Shown here: positions 32,386-44,500 of the stretch, one piece after another | How the letters are laid out: each line of letters begins with the position of its first letter | Position numbering within the stretch: the first letter of the stretch is position 1 | Assembly: GCF_000972845.2 (NCBI RefSeq) | Contig: NC_040022.1 | Coordinates: forward strand, 11,705,711-11,769,710 | Direction: 5' to 3' | Source of the DNA: Larimichthys crocea | Taxonomy: Eukaryota; Chordata; Actinopteri; Sciaenidae | Length of the DNA: 64,000 nucleotides | Translations under genes and position numbers: made by a program | Notes under the pieces: model-generated | What the model saw: only the letters and a program-made list of their open reading frames with translations | What the model was told of the DNA's origin: nothing | The model's database searches: none

Positions 32386-32701
32386 TTCTTTCGCGAGCCG
32401 CGGCAGAACCTCGTAAATTTCAACAGAGCACGGCGCACCAGACAGAAAACCGGGCCTTGAATCAACGTAATAAACTTCCGCCCCCTTTCAAATAAAACAC
32501 AATACAGTTCATGTAGCTTTTTACAACTTCACATCACCGTACGTCATGACCGTGGCACCAGGTGACAAGATCGATCAAAGGGTCTCACAGAGACTAATTG
32601 TTTGAAGTGGAACAACACACAATCATTTGACACAACAGATGCTTTTATAAATCTCCTCCACGGTCGGCAGAAGCAAAGGCAGCGCTGTTGTTGTTGTTTT
32701 T
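32165..32701. repeat. Left arm of the duplication around the 10-N gap
   Basis: Block A plus flank C (CGCGAGCCGCGGCAGAACC ... TTGTTGTTGTTTTT) repeated at 32720-33245. Confidence 0.9.
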
Positions 32702-32711
32702 NNNNNNNNNN
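32702..32711. other. Assembly gap, 10 N
   Basis: A run of 10 N flanked by direct copies of the same 530 bp. Confidence 1.
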
Positions 32712-32719
32712 GACGCTCA

Positions 32720-33245
32720 CATGAAAGGGGGAAAAGCACACACGCTATGCTGCTAGTCAGGAATCAACAGTCCCCTGCGGAATGTTCGCACTACAGGCAC
32801 TAAACGCAAGTGCAAGGCAGCTGTGCCTTTCCTATCCTCGGTAATATCTTCGCGGTAATGGTCTTATTTTTTATTCTCAAAGGTCTTAAAAGGGTCTTAA
32901 AAGCATTTATTTCCTGTCAGAAATGTGCAGAGACCCTGTTCTTCGCGAGCCGCGGCAGAACCTCGTAAATTTCAACAGAGCCCTGCGCACCAGACAGAAA
33001 ACCGGGCCTTGAATCAACGTAATAAACTTCCGCCCCCTTTCAAATAAAACACTACTCAGTTCATGTAGCTTTTTACAACTTCACATCACTACGGTCATGA
33101 CCGGTGGCACCAGGTGATCAGATCGATCAAGGGTCTCACAGAGACTAATTGTTGAGTGGAACAACACACAATCATTTTGACACAACAGATGCTTTTATAA
33201 TCTCCTCCACGTCGGGAGAGCAACAGCAGCTGTTTGTTGTTGTTG
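32720..33245. repeat. Right arm of the duplication around the 10-N gap
   Basis: Same order and content as 32165-32701 with scattered one-base indels. Confidence 0.9.
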
Positions 33246-33570
33246 TTTTTTTACACTGTTTATCGCGGGGTCTCGGGTATGCCACCGGAGATGAGTTGAT
33301 GCCGGGCAAAGTACCGTTCTGTTCGTTCCGCGTCGGTGTGAGTCCTCTGTTGCCAGCAGTTCCAAATTTGATTCAGTATCGCCCGCTCTGGCCCCAGGGA
33401 TGCATTGGTTGCCACAAGATGATTTCTCAGCAGGTGTGTCGCTGACTGGGGAGAATCTGTTAATGAACTTACAGTGGGCTTCTGCTTGGGGCGATGCTTT
33501 CTTCGGACAGTCACCCAGCCTCCTGCTTAGCAGCTGAAGCTACATTGGGTTTGCCTGTGCCAGCTAATGT

Positions 33571-33916
33571 CAGTTTTACCTGTGCTGAAAACCAAACAAT
33601 GCTCTCAAATCATAAACAAAGCGATCAAAATGATATATACTGTCAAGCAGTCAGTAAACAATACACCAAAAAATAGAAAACACATTGTTCAAAACATATA
33701 GTTCTGTTTTTGTTTTGTTAAACTGTTTTTGTTTATTTATTAAATTACATTTTACACAGCGTCCCAACTTTTTTGGAATCAGGGTTGTGAAATAAAAGTA
33801 CCTTTGTTGTTGTGACAGCAGGAAGTGTGACGACACTTTTCGTAAAATAAGATGAAATCTGGTCAGACAGGTCAGGTAGGGTTAGGGCACGGCAGACTCT
33901 CAGTCAGACACACGCA
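33571..33916 (+). repeat. 346-bp block, second copy of 21248-21593
   Basis: Nearly identical to the first copy and of equal length. The sequence just before it (33250-33570) is GC-rich and resembles the decayed L2 5' ORF near 16750-16870 (TCTCAGC.GGT.TGT, GGGGAGAATCTGTTA). Confidence 0.85.
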
Positions 33917-34642
33917 CAAGGTAAGACTGGGATCTTTTTCATTTGTGTTCAGTTTTAATCTATAGTGACATTTCTAATCAAGATCACAGATTAACTAATA
34001 TATTGTACTTTTTCTGGTACTACATTTATCTGACAGCTGGCTAAAACATGATGTAAAACATGATGCTTTGTTCTGTAAACAAAATAACCCCAATCTCATA
34101 AAGACATTTTAACCTATAATTGAATTTGACCTCTTATTGACTTAAATGTGTAGTGGGATTTCAATATTTCAACCTGTTTTCAGTGTCTTATTTGTCTTTT
34201 TCTTTCGAGTTTCAGACTCTTAATAAAAGAATGTTTTTAAGGAAGTTCATTTAACTCTAAAAACAGTTTAATTTGGTTTATGTTTTAGGACTCAAATGTA
34301 TAGATTAGGATAGATTAGTAGTAGTGCAGCCTACTATAACTATATCTGTTAAACAAATGTAGTGAAGTAAAAAGTACAATATTACCCATTGACTCATCGT
34401 ACTCTGCCTCTGATTGGCCAGTTGTTTGAATATCCGGGTAAACTGGTGCTAACATTGATTTTAACAAACTTGTGAACTAAATTTGAGAGAAATAAACTTT
34501 TAATGTGCCGAGAAGTCTTAAAATAGTTTGACAGTTGTTCAAATAGTTTATAAAATTGTATCTTTTTGTGTGTTTGCTCACGCACAGTACATGTGTGGTT
34601 GTGCTGCAGATGTGAAATGTTTGACTGTGTTTGTGTTTGAGG
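33917..34642. other. Upstream region of the PLAC8-family gene
   Basis: AT-rich, no coding signature. It should contain the promoter and any 5' untranslated exon of the gene starting at 34643. No clear TATA or CCAAT box could be assigned. Confidence 0.4.
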
Positions 34643-35550
34643 ATGAGCCAGCCTGTGTGGACGCAGCCTCAGACTCAGGTTTTTACCTCTAATGATGCTG
34701 AATGGTCTTCTGGGATCTGTGACTGCTGTGACGACATGAAAGAATGTACGGTAACTTTATCATCAAATATAAATGTATATATCAAACACTAACAGAAACA
34801 ATTAACAGAGTTTCCTAACTCTGAAATGAAGAATGGCTGCTGACACCAACTGCTGTCGTGTGTTACAGGTTGTCGTGTGTTGCAGCTTGTTGTTTGTTGT
34901 GTGTTGTGTGTTGCAGGTTGCTGTGTGTTACAGGATGTTGTGTGTTGTGTATTGCAGGTTGTTGTGTGTTACAGCTTGTTGTGTGTTACAGCTTGTTGTG
35001 TGTTGCAGGTTGTTGTGTGTTGTGTGTTACAGCTTGTTGTGTGTTACAGCTTGTTGTGTGTTGTCTGTTGCAGGTTGTTGTGTGTTACAGGTTGCGGGTT
35101 TGTTACAGGATGTTGTGTGTTGTGTGTTGCAGGTTGTTGTGTGTTTTGGTGTTGTCCCTGTTTCGCCTGTAAAACCTCGAAGGCGTTGGGTCAGTGTCTC
35201 TGTCTTCCCCTGCTGGATGTCTGCGGTTGTGCCCGTCCGATCACCATGTCCATGAGAGTGTCTGTACGTCATCGCTACGGCATTAGAGTGAGGACTAATG
35301 AAAACTAATTATTTCTGCTGTCACTGATTGTGTTTCCTGTTCAGAGATGTCAAAGATTATAAAACTGTTTATTTTAATCATTTAAGTGTCAATAATTGAT
35401 CAATATTTGACATGCTCGCGTGTTCAGGGCAGTTTGTGCAACGACTGTGTGTGCGCCACCTGCTGTCTGCCCTGCGTCTGGTGTCAGATCTCACGAGAGA
35501 CGAAGATGAGGAAACTACCCACCATGCTGAGTGACATCATCCACCGCTGA
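34643..35550 (+). CDS. PLAC8/cornifelin-family protein, three exons
   Basis: Exons 34643-34745, 35133-35287 and 35428-35550 join in frame to 126 codons, normal for the family (about 110-130). Exon 1 gives MSQPVWTQPQTQ and then WSSGICDCCDDM. Exon 2 opens in a Cys cluster (CCVFWCCPCFACK), passes CLCLPLLD, and ends SMRHRYGIR-like (VRHRYGIR). Exon 3 gives GSLCNDCVCATCCLPCVWCQISRE and ends DIIHR. These CC..CxxPCxxC and CxxC..CCxxCxxCQ blocks define PLAC8/cornifelin proteins, small Cys-rich, membrane-associated proteins; fish have many (ponzr-type) copies with varied roles. The exon-1 donor GTACGG is weak, with GTAACT five bases downstream as alternative. Exon 2's acceptor is the last of an array of similar ones (34853-35132). 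Confidence 0.88.
34853..35132 (+). repeat. Tandem array of splice-acceptor-like units before exon 2
   Basis: About 15 imperfect units of roughly 17 bp (CTTGTTGTGTGTTRCAG) with 7-bp TTGTGTG expansions. Each unit ends in TTRCAG followed by G(G/C)TTGTTGTG, so each copies the polypyrimidine-poor 3' splice site and the first bases of exon 2. All three frames are free of stops and would encode Cys/Val/Leu-rich peptides. Confidence 0.9.
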
Positions 35551-35800
35551 TGACATCATCGCTGTGACATCACTGCTCCCAAATGTGCAAACACCAATAA
35601 TCAAAGTGTAGCCTGTTACTAAGTTTACATGTTTACTAAAGTGTTTGTATTTTTCTATGATAGTCAGTCAACATGTTTGTTTTTATGCTTTTGGATTTAT
35701 TTATTTTGTGTATTTAGTATTTTTTCACCCAACACATAGTACTACTGTAATATTTGTGCACTAAATACTTTATTTATTATACGTATTTATCTTGTTACTC

Positions 35801-35806
35801 AATAAA
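35801..35806 (+). terminator. Polyadenylation signal of the PLAC8-family gene
   Basis: AATAAA about 250 bp after the stop codon, in an AT-rich 3' end. Confidence 0.7.
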
Positions 35807-35829
35807 GTACTTACTAAAAATAACCTTGT

Positions 35830-36010
35830 TCACTGAGAGCCTTTCTTAAAGGTTTCATATGTAAGACTCTTAGCTGCCTTTAACAGCTTGTGGACTGATT
35901 TATATGTGAAGGACAAATAGTTCTCATCAAAATACTGTTTAGGGTGAATAACATCAGCTATTTCATTCAGACTCGCGTTGATCTGGCCAGTAAATTGTCC
36001 GCTTTGCTGT
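35830..36010 (-). pseudogene. Possible 3' coding exon, minus strand, unrecognised
   Basis: After a TCTGCAG acceptor the minus strand is open for about 60 codons with a hydrophilic, helix-prone composition (HPKQYFDENYLSFTYKS, LLKAAKSLTYETF) and stops at 35830. Just upstream another frame reads LLNEIKHMHQQL, ending at a possible GTGAAG donor. It could be the end of a convergent gene, a transposase relic or chance. No family recognised. Confidence 0.3.
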
Positions 36011-36788
36011 CTGCAGATTACTTCACCAGCTGCTGATGCATGTGCTTGATTTCATTCAGCAACTGTTCTGCTTATGATCGGGTGACATGGTGTTCCTCAG
36101 GCCAGTGTTATTAGAAATACCAAGTAATTTTTTAATGAAAACTGGTGACTTTTCTGGATGCTATGGAAGCAGCAAGTGGTCATGCATTCATACATTTAAT
36201 TTCATCTGTTTTCTTGTAATGGATTTCTTTTTAGTTAATTTTATTTGTTTTCATATACATATTGTTGTGGAGAAATTGCTGAAGTCAAAGGTCAATAGTG
36301 AGGTCAGGAAGGAAGAAAGTGTTCAGGAGCCTCTGATGTCTTATGCTGTATTATTTATTGACGCTTGGCCAAGGAGAATTAGAGACACTCTCAAAGTTCA
36401 TCAGAAAATTCCATAACACATATTTGATTTGTTATCTTGACAAAACAAATTAAATTAACTTTTTTTTATTATGAAACAACGGAGGAAATAAAATATATGA
36501 ATGCGTGACTGCATAGGGATTAAAAACACATTCTAAATTGACAAAAAAAATAAATAAGTAAAGCAAAGACGGGATATATAAGGGAATAACTAATAACTTA
36601 AAACAATGAAGCAGGATGTCTGCTTTTATTTTGAAAGGTCAGGCTGTTGTTTCCCTCCGGTCCGCTGGGGGCATCAGACAAACAGACAAACAGACGAAGA
36701 AGAAACTCAAACACGTGTGGTGGAGTGCGTGTTGATCAGAAAAACATTTTCCAACAGTTTTAATATCGATCATTTAGTTTGATCGGAG
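36011..36788. promoter_or_regulatory. nhp2 upstream region with E-box
   Basis: The 150 bp before the nhp2 start are less AT-rich and contain a CACGTG E-box at 36712-36717, about 75 bp upstream of the ATG. The plus-strand frame at 36087-36416 shows no family signature and is probably not a gene. Confidence 0.4.
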
Positions 36789-39690
36789 ATGACGAAGACG
36801 AAGAAGGAGAAGGTGTCCGCGGACGCAGAGGAGGCCGCTCCGGCCGCCGAGGGAGCCGAGAAGTGTGAGAAGTCTTACCAGGAGCTGATCGCCAACGTGA
36901 ACCCGATCGCTCAGCCGCTGGCCTCCAAGAAACTCAGCAAGAAACTCTACAAATGCGTCAAAAAGGGTAAAAACAACAACAACTGTGTGTCTGTTTACAT
37001 GTTCACGAGGCCATATCCTGTTTAAATCTGCAGATTTCAAAGTGTCCTCGTGTTTTTGTATTGTTTATTTGCACTTTACAGACACATCATATAAAAAATC
37101 TAAATCATTTGATTCTTCTGATTTAATTCTGCAACTTTTAGTCTCATTTTCTCCGTGTAAACAGACACTTGAATGGGGATATTTGCTCATTCGTGTTTGG
37201 CAGCAGGTCCATATATTAAATAACCTTATAATGCCATTCGTATCATATTCGATACATGAGTTTCTGAGACTTCTATCTCATCAACATGTTCAATACATGC
37301 CTTAATAACCTGTTGTATGTGATCTGATACATGTGTTCTGCCCCTTGGTGGACTATCATGCCACTACAGGCAGCTCAAGTTTTGTTTTGGTCATTTCCAA
37401 CATTGTTTCCGCCGTAAAAAGTGTTACGTGAAAAAGAAAAAAGAGGAAAAACTTCAAAACATGTTCTATAATTTCAAAACTGGACTTGGTCTAAAATTAA
37501 CGTGAGCAAAAAGTTGCCAAAAGCAACCACTGTGTCAAATGCGATACAAAAGATATCTCAAAAACATGATGTAGGAAGAAAAAAAAGTGGATTTTGTTAT
37601 TGGGGTTAATAAACATCTCAGCTACAAAAAAATCTGAATTTTCTGGCTGTTTTTTGATGGGTTAGGTCTGTTACAGTTTTATGATTTACTGTTTTAAAAA
37701 AATAAGGTCAGTTTTGTTGCTCATCTGTGCTGAATTTCTTCCCTCTGTCTGTATAATCACCTGAAAATAACAATGTTTGTTTTATCCGTTTATATCCACA
37801 GTGGGAGCAGGTCATGTTAAAACGTCGTGTTTCTACAGTAGCCCAGAACAAACAAACTAAACACTGACACGGGACAGGGCTTTTTAAGTGTCGTAGGCGA
37901 GGATGATGTGAGGAGATTGCAATGCAGCGATTACACCACTAGATGCAACTAAATCCTACACACTGAACCTTTTTTTAAAAACCTCAAGATTTGAACACAT
38001 TGTTGCCTGTCAGCTGACTTTACAAACATTACACAGTATTTAATGAAACATTGTACAAATTGTTGGACTCTATGAATAATCAACACGCATCCTGTTTATG
38101 AAATCTGCATTGCTGAATATTTCTTAGCCGTCATGTCCAATCGAATGGCTTGAGTGCATCTGTGTCTCAGGTTTTATCCGATGAGTGACCCGAGTCACCC
38201 GTTAGTTTTTGAAGCGCTGTAACTGCTTCTTCCGCCTCCAGGCAAATTTAAAAATCAGCAAAGATGTGAATCACTTGCGGACCTGAGGTGGGCCGAATGA
38301 TGCCTTGGTGCTCAAATAAGCCTCAGTCTGTAACTGCACCTACATGTCAGTCAAAGTGGTCGTGCTGTTACATAACTTTAGATCTTAATATAATTTGAAT
38401 AGTTAAGTTCTATATAAATTTAAACTCAGTACAGTTGTCATGAATGGGGAAATTAGCTATAGAGACCAAAACTGTTTTTTGTACCAGGCTGTAAACATGT
38501 TTATTTCTGCTGTGAAGTTGGACATTTTAACATGGGGACTTATGGAGACTGACTCACTTCACTTCTTGAGCCAGCCTTAGGCAGCCGCTCTGGGTGTTGC
38601 AGTTTTTAGCACTTACCACATTTGCTTCATTTCCCATCACCAGTGTTTGGTTTGTCCCATCTGTGTTGCTGTTGAAGAGGACCCGCTCCATCTGTAGATA
38701 TAAAAGGCTCATTGTGAGCTTACATAAACATTACAGTTGTCACTTTCAGGTGATTATAAACTAGTGAAAACAGTTATGATTGTGATATTCTATAAACATC
38801 ACACACTGGACCTTTTTAAATTATTTTCAGCAGGATGAATCAAAATGTCTTTTCTGTCCCTGCAGCTGCCAAAGTGAAGAACATCCGACGAGGAGTGAAA
38901 GAAGTCCAGAAGTTTATCAACAAAGGAGAGAAAGGGTGAGTCTGCCATGTTTGTATCTTTTCCCTCATCTGTTTCAGGCTGAGAAAACTTTTAAAAGCAT
39001 CACGATCATGTGTGGTGCGTTTGTTGATCGTGTCTCTGCAGGATCGTGGTGTTGGCTGGCGACACGCTGCCTATCGACGTCTACTGTCACCTGCCGGTCA
39101 TGTGCGAGGACAGAAGCCTGCCGTACGCCTACATCCCCTCTAAAGTGGTGAGTCTGTCAACACCGTGAGACAAAAAAAAAACATCACAACGTGTCAGTTT
39201 GAGTCTGAGAAGCAAAAAACATTCATAGCCTACTGGTGTTCCCACAATGTCGTTTCTATCGCATCTACTGGTGTCAAGACAGGAAGGGAGTAGTGAAGTA
39301 ACAACACCCGCCGCTTTGCTTTATTTGATTGGCTTGATAAATTAGTACATGCCTCCGAGTCACCGACTTTTTATGGTTTATCAGGACATGACAAACTCTA
39401 AAACACCTTAAACAACCCTTTTTTTTTTTTTTAAATGTTACTGTTGGTCCAGATACTGGAGAGCCGTGTGCTTTTGTTGGCCGTGTTTGTGTCACATGAT
39501 TTCATGAACTTTTCAAAGTGTTGTCATCTTTGGTTTTAAAAAACGTCTCCTGGTCTGGTTTCAGGATCTCGGATCGTCTGCGGGCTCCAAGAGGCCGACC
39601 TGCGTCATCCTGATCAAACCTCATGAGGACTATCAGGAGGCCTACGACGAGTGTGTGGAGGAGGTGTCCGGCCTGCCCAAACCACTCTGA
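36789..39690 (+). CDS. nhp2: H/ACA ribonucleoprotein subunit 2 (NHP2), four exons
   Basis: Exons 36789-36966, 38866-38935, 39042-39147 and 39565-39690 join in frame with GT-AG introns to about 159 residues (human protein 153). The acidic/basic N-terminus MTKTKKEKVSADAEEA is followed by the L7Ae/L30e fold: YQELIANVNPIAQPLA, KLYKCVKKA, VKNIRRGVKEVQKFI, KGEKGIVVLAGDTLPIDVY, LPVMCEDRSLPYAYIPSK, RPTCVILI and EDYQEAYDEC. NHP2 binds dyskerin, NOP10 and GAR1 in H/ACA snoRNPs and scaRNPs, guiding pseudouridylation of rRNA and snRNA, and is part of telomerase RNP; it acts in nucleoli and Cajal bodies. Nothing is missing. Intron 1 (1.9 kb) holds an R1 repeat. Two AATAAA signals lie at 40088 and about 40318. 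Confidence 0.97.
38342..38605 (+). repeat. Interspersed repeat R1, long copy in nhp2 intron 1
   Basis: From ATGTCAGTCAAAGTGGTCGTG through CAGTACAGTTGTCATGA and AAACATGTTTATTTCTGC to GAGCCAGCC. It aligns end to end with the complement of 45975-46235. A fish SINE- or MITE-like repeat without visible termini. Confidence 0.85.
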
Positions 39691-40087
39691 GTCATCAGCC
39701 AATCAGCGAGCAGCTCCGAGGTCTATGCCTTTGATTAGATAACACAGCTCTTTTTTTTAAAGGAGCAGTCTGCAATATTAGGAAATCCTCTTGTTTCTCG
39801 TCATCAACAACAACAACAAAAAAAAACCTCTACGTCTCTTCCAAACAATAAGAGCTGCAGCTAACAGGCTAGCAGTTTCCCCCCGCCTCCAGTGTTTATG
39901 CTAAGCTAGGCCAAAGCTGGCGTGGACCCCCTGACTCTGAAGGAGACGGAGGACAAGAAGATGTTTTCGTTCAAAGTGTGTAAATGAACAGGAGGTTTCA
40001 CTTCCTTCAGTTATCATCGCTGCAGGTCGATCGATCATTATCAAACGATTTGTTCAACAAAATACAGAAATGAATAATGTTATATAA

Positions 40088-40093
40088 AATAAA
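40088..40093 (+). terminator. nhp2 polyadenylation signal
   Basis: AATAAA 400 bp past the stop. A second signal stands near 40318, followed by T/GT-rich sequence. Confidence 0.6.
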
Positions 40094-40329
40094 CGGCAGA
40101 GTTGCATCTTCTGTTGGTTTTGATGTGATCAAACTGATCAGATTTATTAAAGTGAACTGTAGAGTTTTACGACAACATAAATCTGCACAGTTTGATCATC
40201 AAAAGTTTGTTTTGCTTCGACTGTAATTTGATTTATTCCATTTTTTTCACCAAATCTTAACTCAGATATTTTTGAGTTCTAAAGATTTTCTGTGTTTCTG
40301 CTGTTTAATGTTCAGTTTTAATAAAAGAG

Positions 40330-43189
40330 ACTGTTTCTCAGCTGACGTTTCTTATGAATATTTGTTAGATTTTACAAATTCTGACTTTGTTAACTCTGGT
40401 TTTGTTTTTTATTAAAAGAAATGTGAACTGACTCTGGTGTCTGAAGTGTCTTTCTCTATTTAACACCTGAAAACTCATTAAAGGTCAACTATTTTAAACC
40501 TTGTTAAACTTGTCAAAATATTTTTCTCTGTTACTATCAGTTGCATTAAGTGACTGCACATGTGGAGAACAAATTTTAAGTTTAAATAATTCAGTTAAAA
40601 GTTTTTATTTATTACAGAGATCAGTGTGAATACGTTTACAATTCTCAGCCAATGTAACAGCTGGACATTTGTTTATAAGCAAGCAAATAAAAACTGTCCA
40701 ATAAAAATAGATTTATTGGGTTTAAAACTTTAAATTGAGCATTTAATAGTAAAACAATTAAAAATAGAACTTTTTATTCATTGTCACATTAATTAGCATT
40801 AATTTAGAGTTTTGATGAAATAACAGACCTTTAAAATGTTTCTGGTTTTAAGATGACAAACTTTAGTCTTTATATTTATTTTTTATTATATCTAGATTAT
40901 AAATTATACTATATTTTTTTCATTATATTTTACCTTATCTTACATTTCTCCCTACACAGTAAACAAAACTGTTTTTACATTAATATTAATAAATACCTTA
41001 TAACCTTTTCAAATATTACAATAATAGGATATTAGTACTGTTGATGTCTGTAGAAACTGCCAAGCTGTGACATGCCATTAAATATTTTACTGCACAATAT
41101 ATTACAACATTTTTTACAGTGTGATACCTTTGCATTCATTTATAGTTTAATAAATATCTTTTTAGATTTATGATGATTAAATGATTCTGGAAATATTTTA
41201 TCCTTAAGGTCGAAGTTTGAATGACTGTCTGTTTCCTGTCTCAGCCACATGGTGGCAGCGTTGTATCATCTTCTACAGCTGAACTTCCATCTGCGGTCGC
41301 ATGGTGGCAGCATTATTCTCTGTCAGAAGGTTTAAAGAAGTTCATGAAGAAATTAATTGAGTGTGCCTGAAAGAGCACACTCTTTAAAACCTCTCGGGCT
41401 TATTCTTAGTCTTCCGTTTCTTCCGTGTTTTTTTCGGTTTATCTTCTGTTGTATGTTTATTAGTGAACAAGTCTCAAACCAATCCTGCAGCCAGAGGAAG
41501 CTTAAAGCTCTCATTAATAATTGAAACAATAATGATCGTCTATATTCACATTTTAATTCATATATTTTTGTATAGAAATGAAGAATTAAGAAAAAAATCC
41601 ATATTCATGATTCTCAAGTTTTTCAGTGCGTTGTGGTTTTCCTAAAGTATGCGTGTCTGTTTTTGAGCCAATAAAACCACATCATGACAGTTAATGCCTT
41701 AATTACCATTAGACTTAATTACACTTTGATGTCCTCACAACCACCTGTTGACAGCAGCAGGTGATGTTTTATCAGTAAAATAATGTGAAAACAGCCAGCA
41801 GTTATAAATGTACTTTAGTTGACAGTAGAGCTGCCCTACAGGACACCATACAGAATATTAAAGGAAATCGTCTTTTTTTTACTTTAAAAATACATTTACA
41901 TTTGAGGTTTTATGAGGCATTGGGAATTTATTAAAGCTCCAGATAAAAAGAGTAAATGTGCAGGAAGATAAAACATCAGTGGATTCAAACAAATTCCTGC
42001 AACCCTTTTTAGATTGTAATAGATTACATTTATTTTACTTACATATGTTTAATGTGTTTAATGTTGCCAGGGGTCCTTAAAGGGGGAACTGGTTGGTCAA
42101 AGCAGCGGTGGACTGTCTGATGGTAATGTTAAGTGTTAGTTAGTGTTATAGATACAGTGAACAACAAGACTGATATTGACTTTTTTATGTATTTAAAATC
42201 TGTTTTATCGACAGCAGTACATTTCTTAGCTTCATGCTGGTTCTCGTCTGCTTTGTCAAACTGGGGGCATATCGACAGCCTTCCACTGTAGGCAATACAC
42301 TGACTATGGATGAGTACCTCATATAACCACACTTCAAATAACCAGAACTATCCCTTCAAAGGATTTCAAAGTCCCATGGGTCTTTGAGGGCCCCCAAAGC
42401 TTTCCAGTACTTCCTTAAGACAATTTAAGGTCATTTGAGGAGTTTTGGAGCATATTTCCAGAGCTATGTGTTAATTTATGAATCCCTTTGGGCGGTTATT
42501 GCCACATTGTTATCACACAAGACCTACAAGTAAGTAGTTGTTGGTTATAAGTGCCCAAAAGGTGAATTGACACATCGTAAGTTGTGCTGGACTTGGACCA
42601 GGCCGAGTCCCAACAAACTGACATCCCTACTTGTAGAAGATTAAGGTTGCAGAGGTGCTTATGCCCAAAGCAGCACCAGAAACACCCACAGGCTGGCTCA
42701 GGTGTTGTACAAAATATGAACCTAACTGAGACTCTAAAGGTGGGAGAGAGAGCCCCTTTTTCTGTTTGGCCCCTGGCCCTAAGAGAGTCTAAGTACACCA
42801 CTGTGGTTTGTAGTTTGTGTAGTATTTGCTAAGGTTTTATTTATCTTGAAGTTAAAAATCTACCTGATTATTATGTGACAATAAAAGTCTGCAACATGAC
42901 AAATAAAAATGTGATGAACTGTCAGAGCAGGTGTAGGTAAATGTTGAGCAGGAATCCTCCAGCCCAAGGACATAAAAAGAGGAAGGAGTAGGTTTTTCTA
43001 ACAGATTCTTACTGAACATAGATTCCTCCTCCTCCTGTCTGTCCTGTTCAGACTCGTTGTCATAATCTCTTTCCTCTATGATGTTCATAAACTCCTGTCA
43101 ATGCTGAGCCTGAGGAAATAGAAACTTTCCACTACTGACACACAGGCAGGATGAAAGTGCAACAATGATCCAGGAGAGAAAGTCAAGTA
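40330..43189. other. AT-rich intergenic sequence
   Basis: No gene recognised. Small frames are scattered and lack splice context or family signatures. Near 41250-41310 the phrase CATGGTGGCAGC appears twice about 55 bp apart, a minor duplication. Confidence 0.5.
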
Positions 43190-44500
43190 GGAGGTTTTAG
43201 GGGTTCTGGATTATTAGTTATTATTACTTATTTTGGTGTTCAGGGTACTAATCCTTCAGTGTTCCTTGATTTCAGACACTTTCAGGGTCCTTGAAGGATT
43301 TTAGCAGTCATTCAATAGGCGTTAGAGTTCCTCAAATGGGAATTTCTGGAAATCCTTTATCTGTCTTTAACACAGTTCCTCAAGGGGTTTCCAGGTGTCA
43401 TGTAGGTGGTTCAACAGTTTTAATTTTAGGAGGTTTTAAAGTGTCAGGGGGCAACTGTTACTGTTTGATGATTTAGCCAACGACATGATTTTTGTAGGCT
43501 TCCAGTGTTGCCAGAGGATATCCAGAAAATGAATAACAAATATCCAGGCCAAGACTCCCTCTATGGGCCAATTAGGTTCATGATACATAAAAAAGACAAA
43601 AAAGACAAATTTCTGTAAACAGTTATCTGTATATGAATGAAGAGAACCTTTAAAAATGGGAATAAAAATCAGATAAAAAGACTTATTATCAGGCAGCCAT
43701 TATGAGATTGTATTTAAGCCAGTGCAACCAAAGCCCACTCAAACGTGATTGGTCAATACTACTTGGAAACCAACACTTCCAGTACCAAAATCTGAGCCTC
43801 TTGCCAACAGATTCTGACTTCATATGCAGATATCTGTTTAAAGAGATTATATGAGGTTATACCATACAGTTCATGTAATATGTGAGCCTCTTAAAAGTGC
43901 TTTTTGAAGCCCAGAAGAGGCTCTAAGGAACCTGGCTGTGGTATTAAAAGAGGTTCCAGGTGGTTGTAGGTGTCATTGCTTGCTTATGAGGTTCCCAGTG
44001 TTACCACCTTTGAGGGAAGTTCAATGATAGTTGTAAGGGTTTTAGGAGGACGTATCAAGGTACATGGATGATGTTTCAAGGGTTCTTTAAAGGGTTTCTA
44101 TAGACCTTGAGGTCCTGAAAGATGTTAAAGAGATACTTCAAAGGTTTTGTGGTTCTCTGAAGAGGCTCTGTGGGGTTTTTAAGGGTACCACAAGGCAATT
44201 TGTTTGGGGTGGTTCTGGTAGTCATTAAGGGGTTCTCTGTCTTACTAGACAGCATTGCAGAACCCGTAGGTTTAAAAGTTCTTGTAGCTGTTGAAGTTGT
44301 TCTTGAAAGGTCTATTGGTCCCTGATCTATGCTCATGCTGTCTACTGTGGTTTTAGGGGTCTTTGACAGGGATTTGGGATTCCTTGACAAGGTTTAAGTA
44401 TTCCTTTAGGGTGTTCCCTGATTTCTTGGAGTGGTTCTGGCAGTCCAAGGTATTCTCAGGAAATTACAGGTGTGTTTGAGGTGACCATTCATGGCTCCTT
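43190..44500. repeat. Degenerate minisatellite-like region (AGGGGTTCTTTAAAGG type)
   Basis: For 1.3 kb the sequence is made of loosely repeated phrases such as GGTTCTTTAAAGGG, AGGTTTT and TTCCTCAAAGG, spaced about 20-40 bp. A similar short patch is at 42360-42450. The minus-strand frames at 44076-44711 read through this repeat and are not taken as genes. Confidence 0.6.

Noticed and set aside
34858..35172. Long Cys/Val-rich open frames in three frames
   Set aside because: They are translations of the acceptor-like tandem repeat; only the part from 35133 is real exon sequence.
36087..36416. 109-codon plus-strand ORF upstream of nhp2
   Set aside because: No domain, no promoter or coding-like composition; probably fortuitous.
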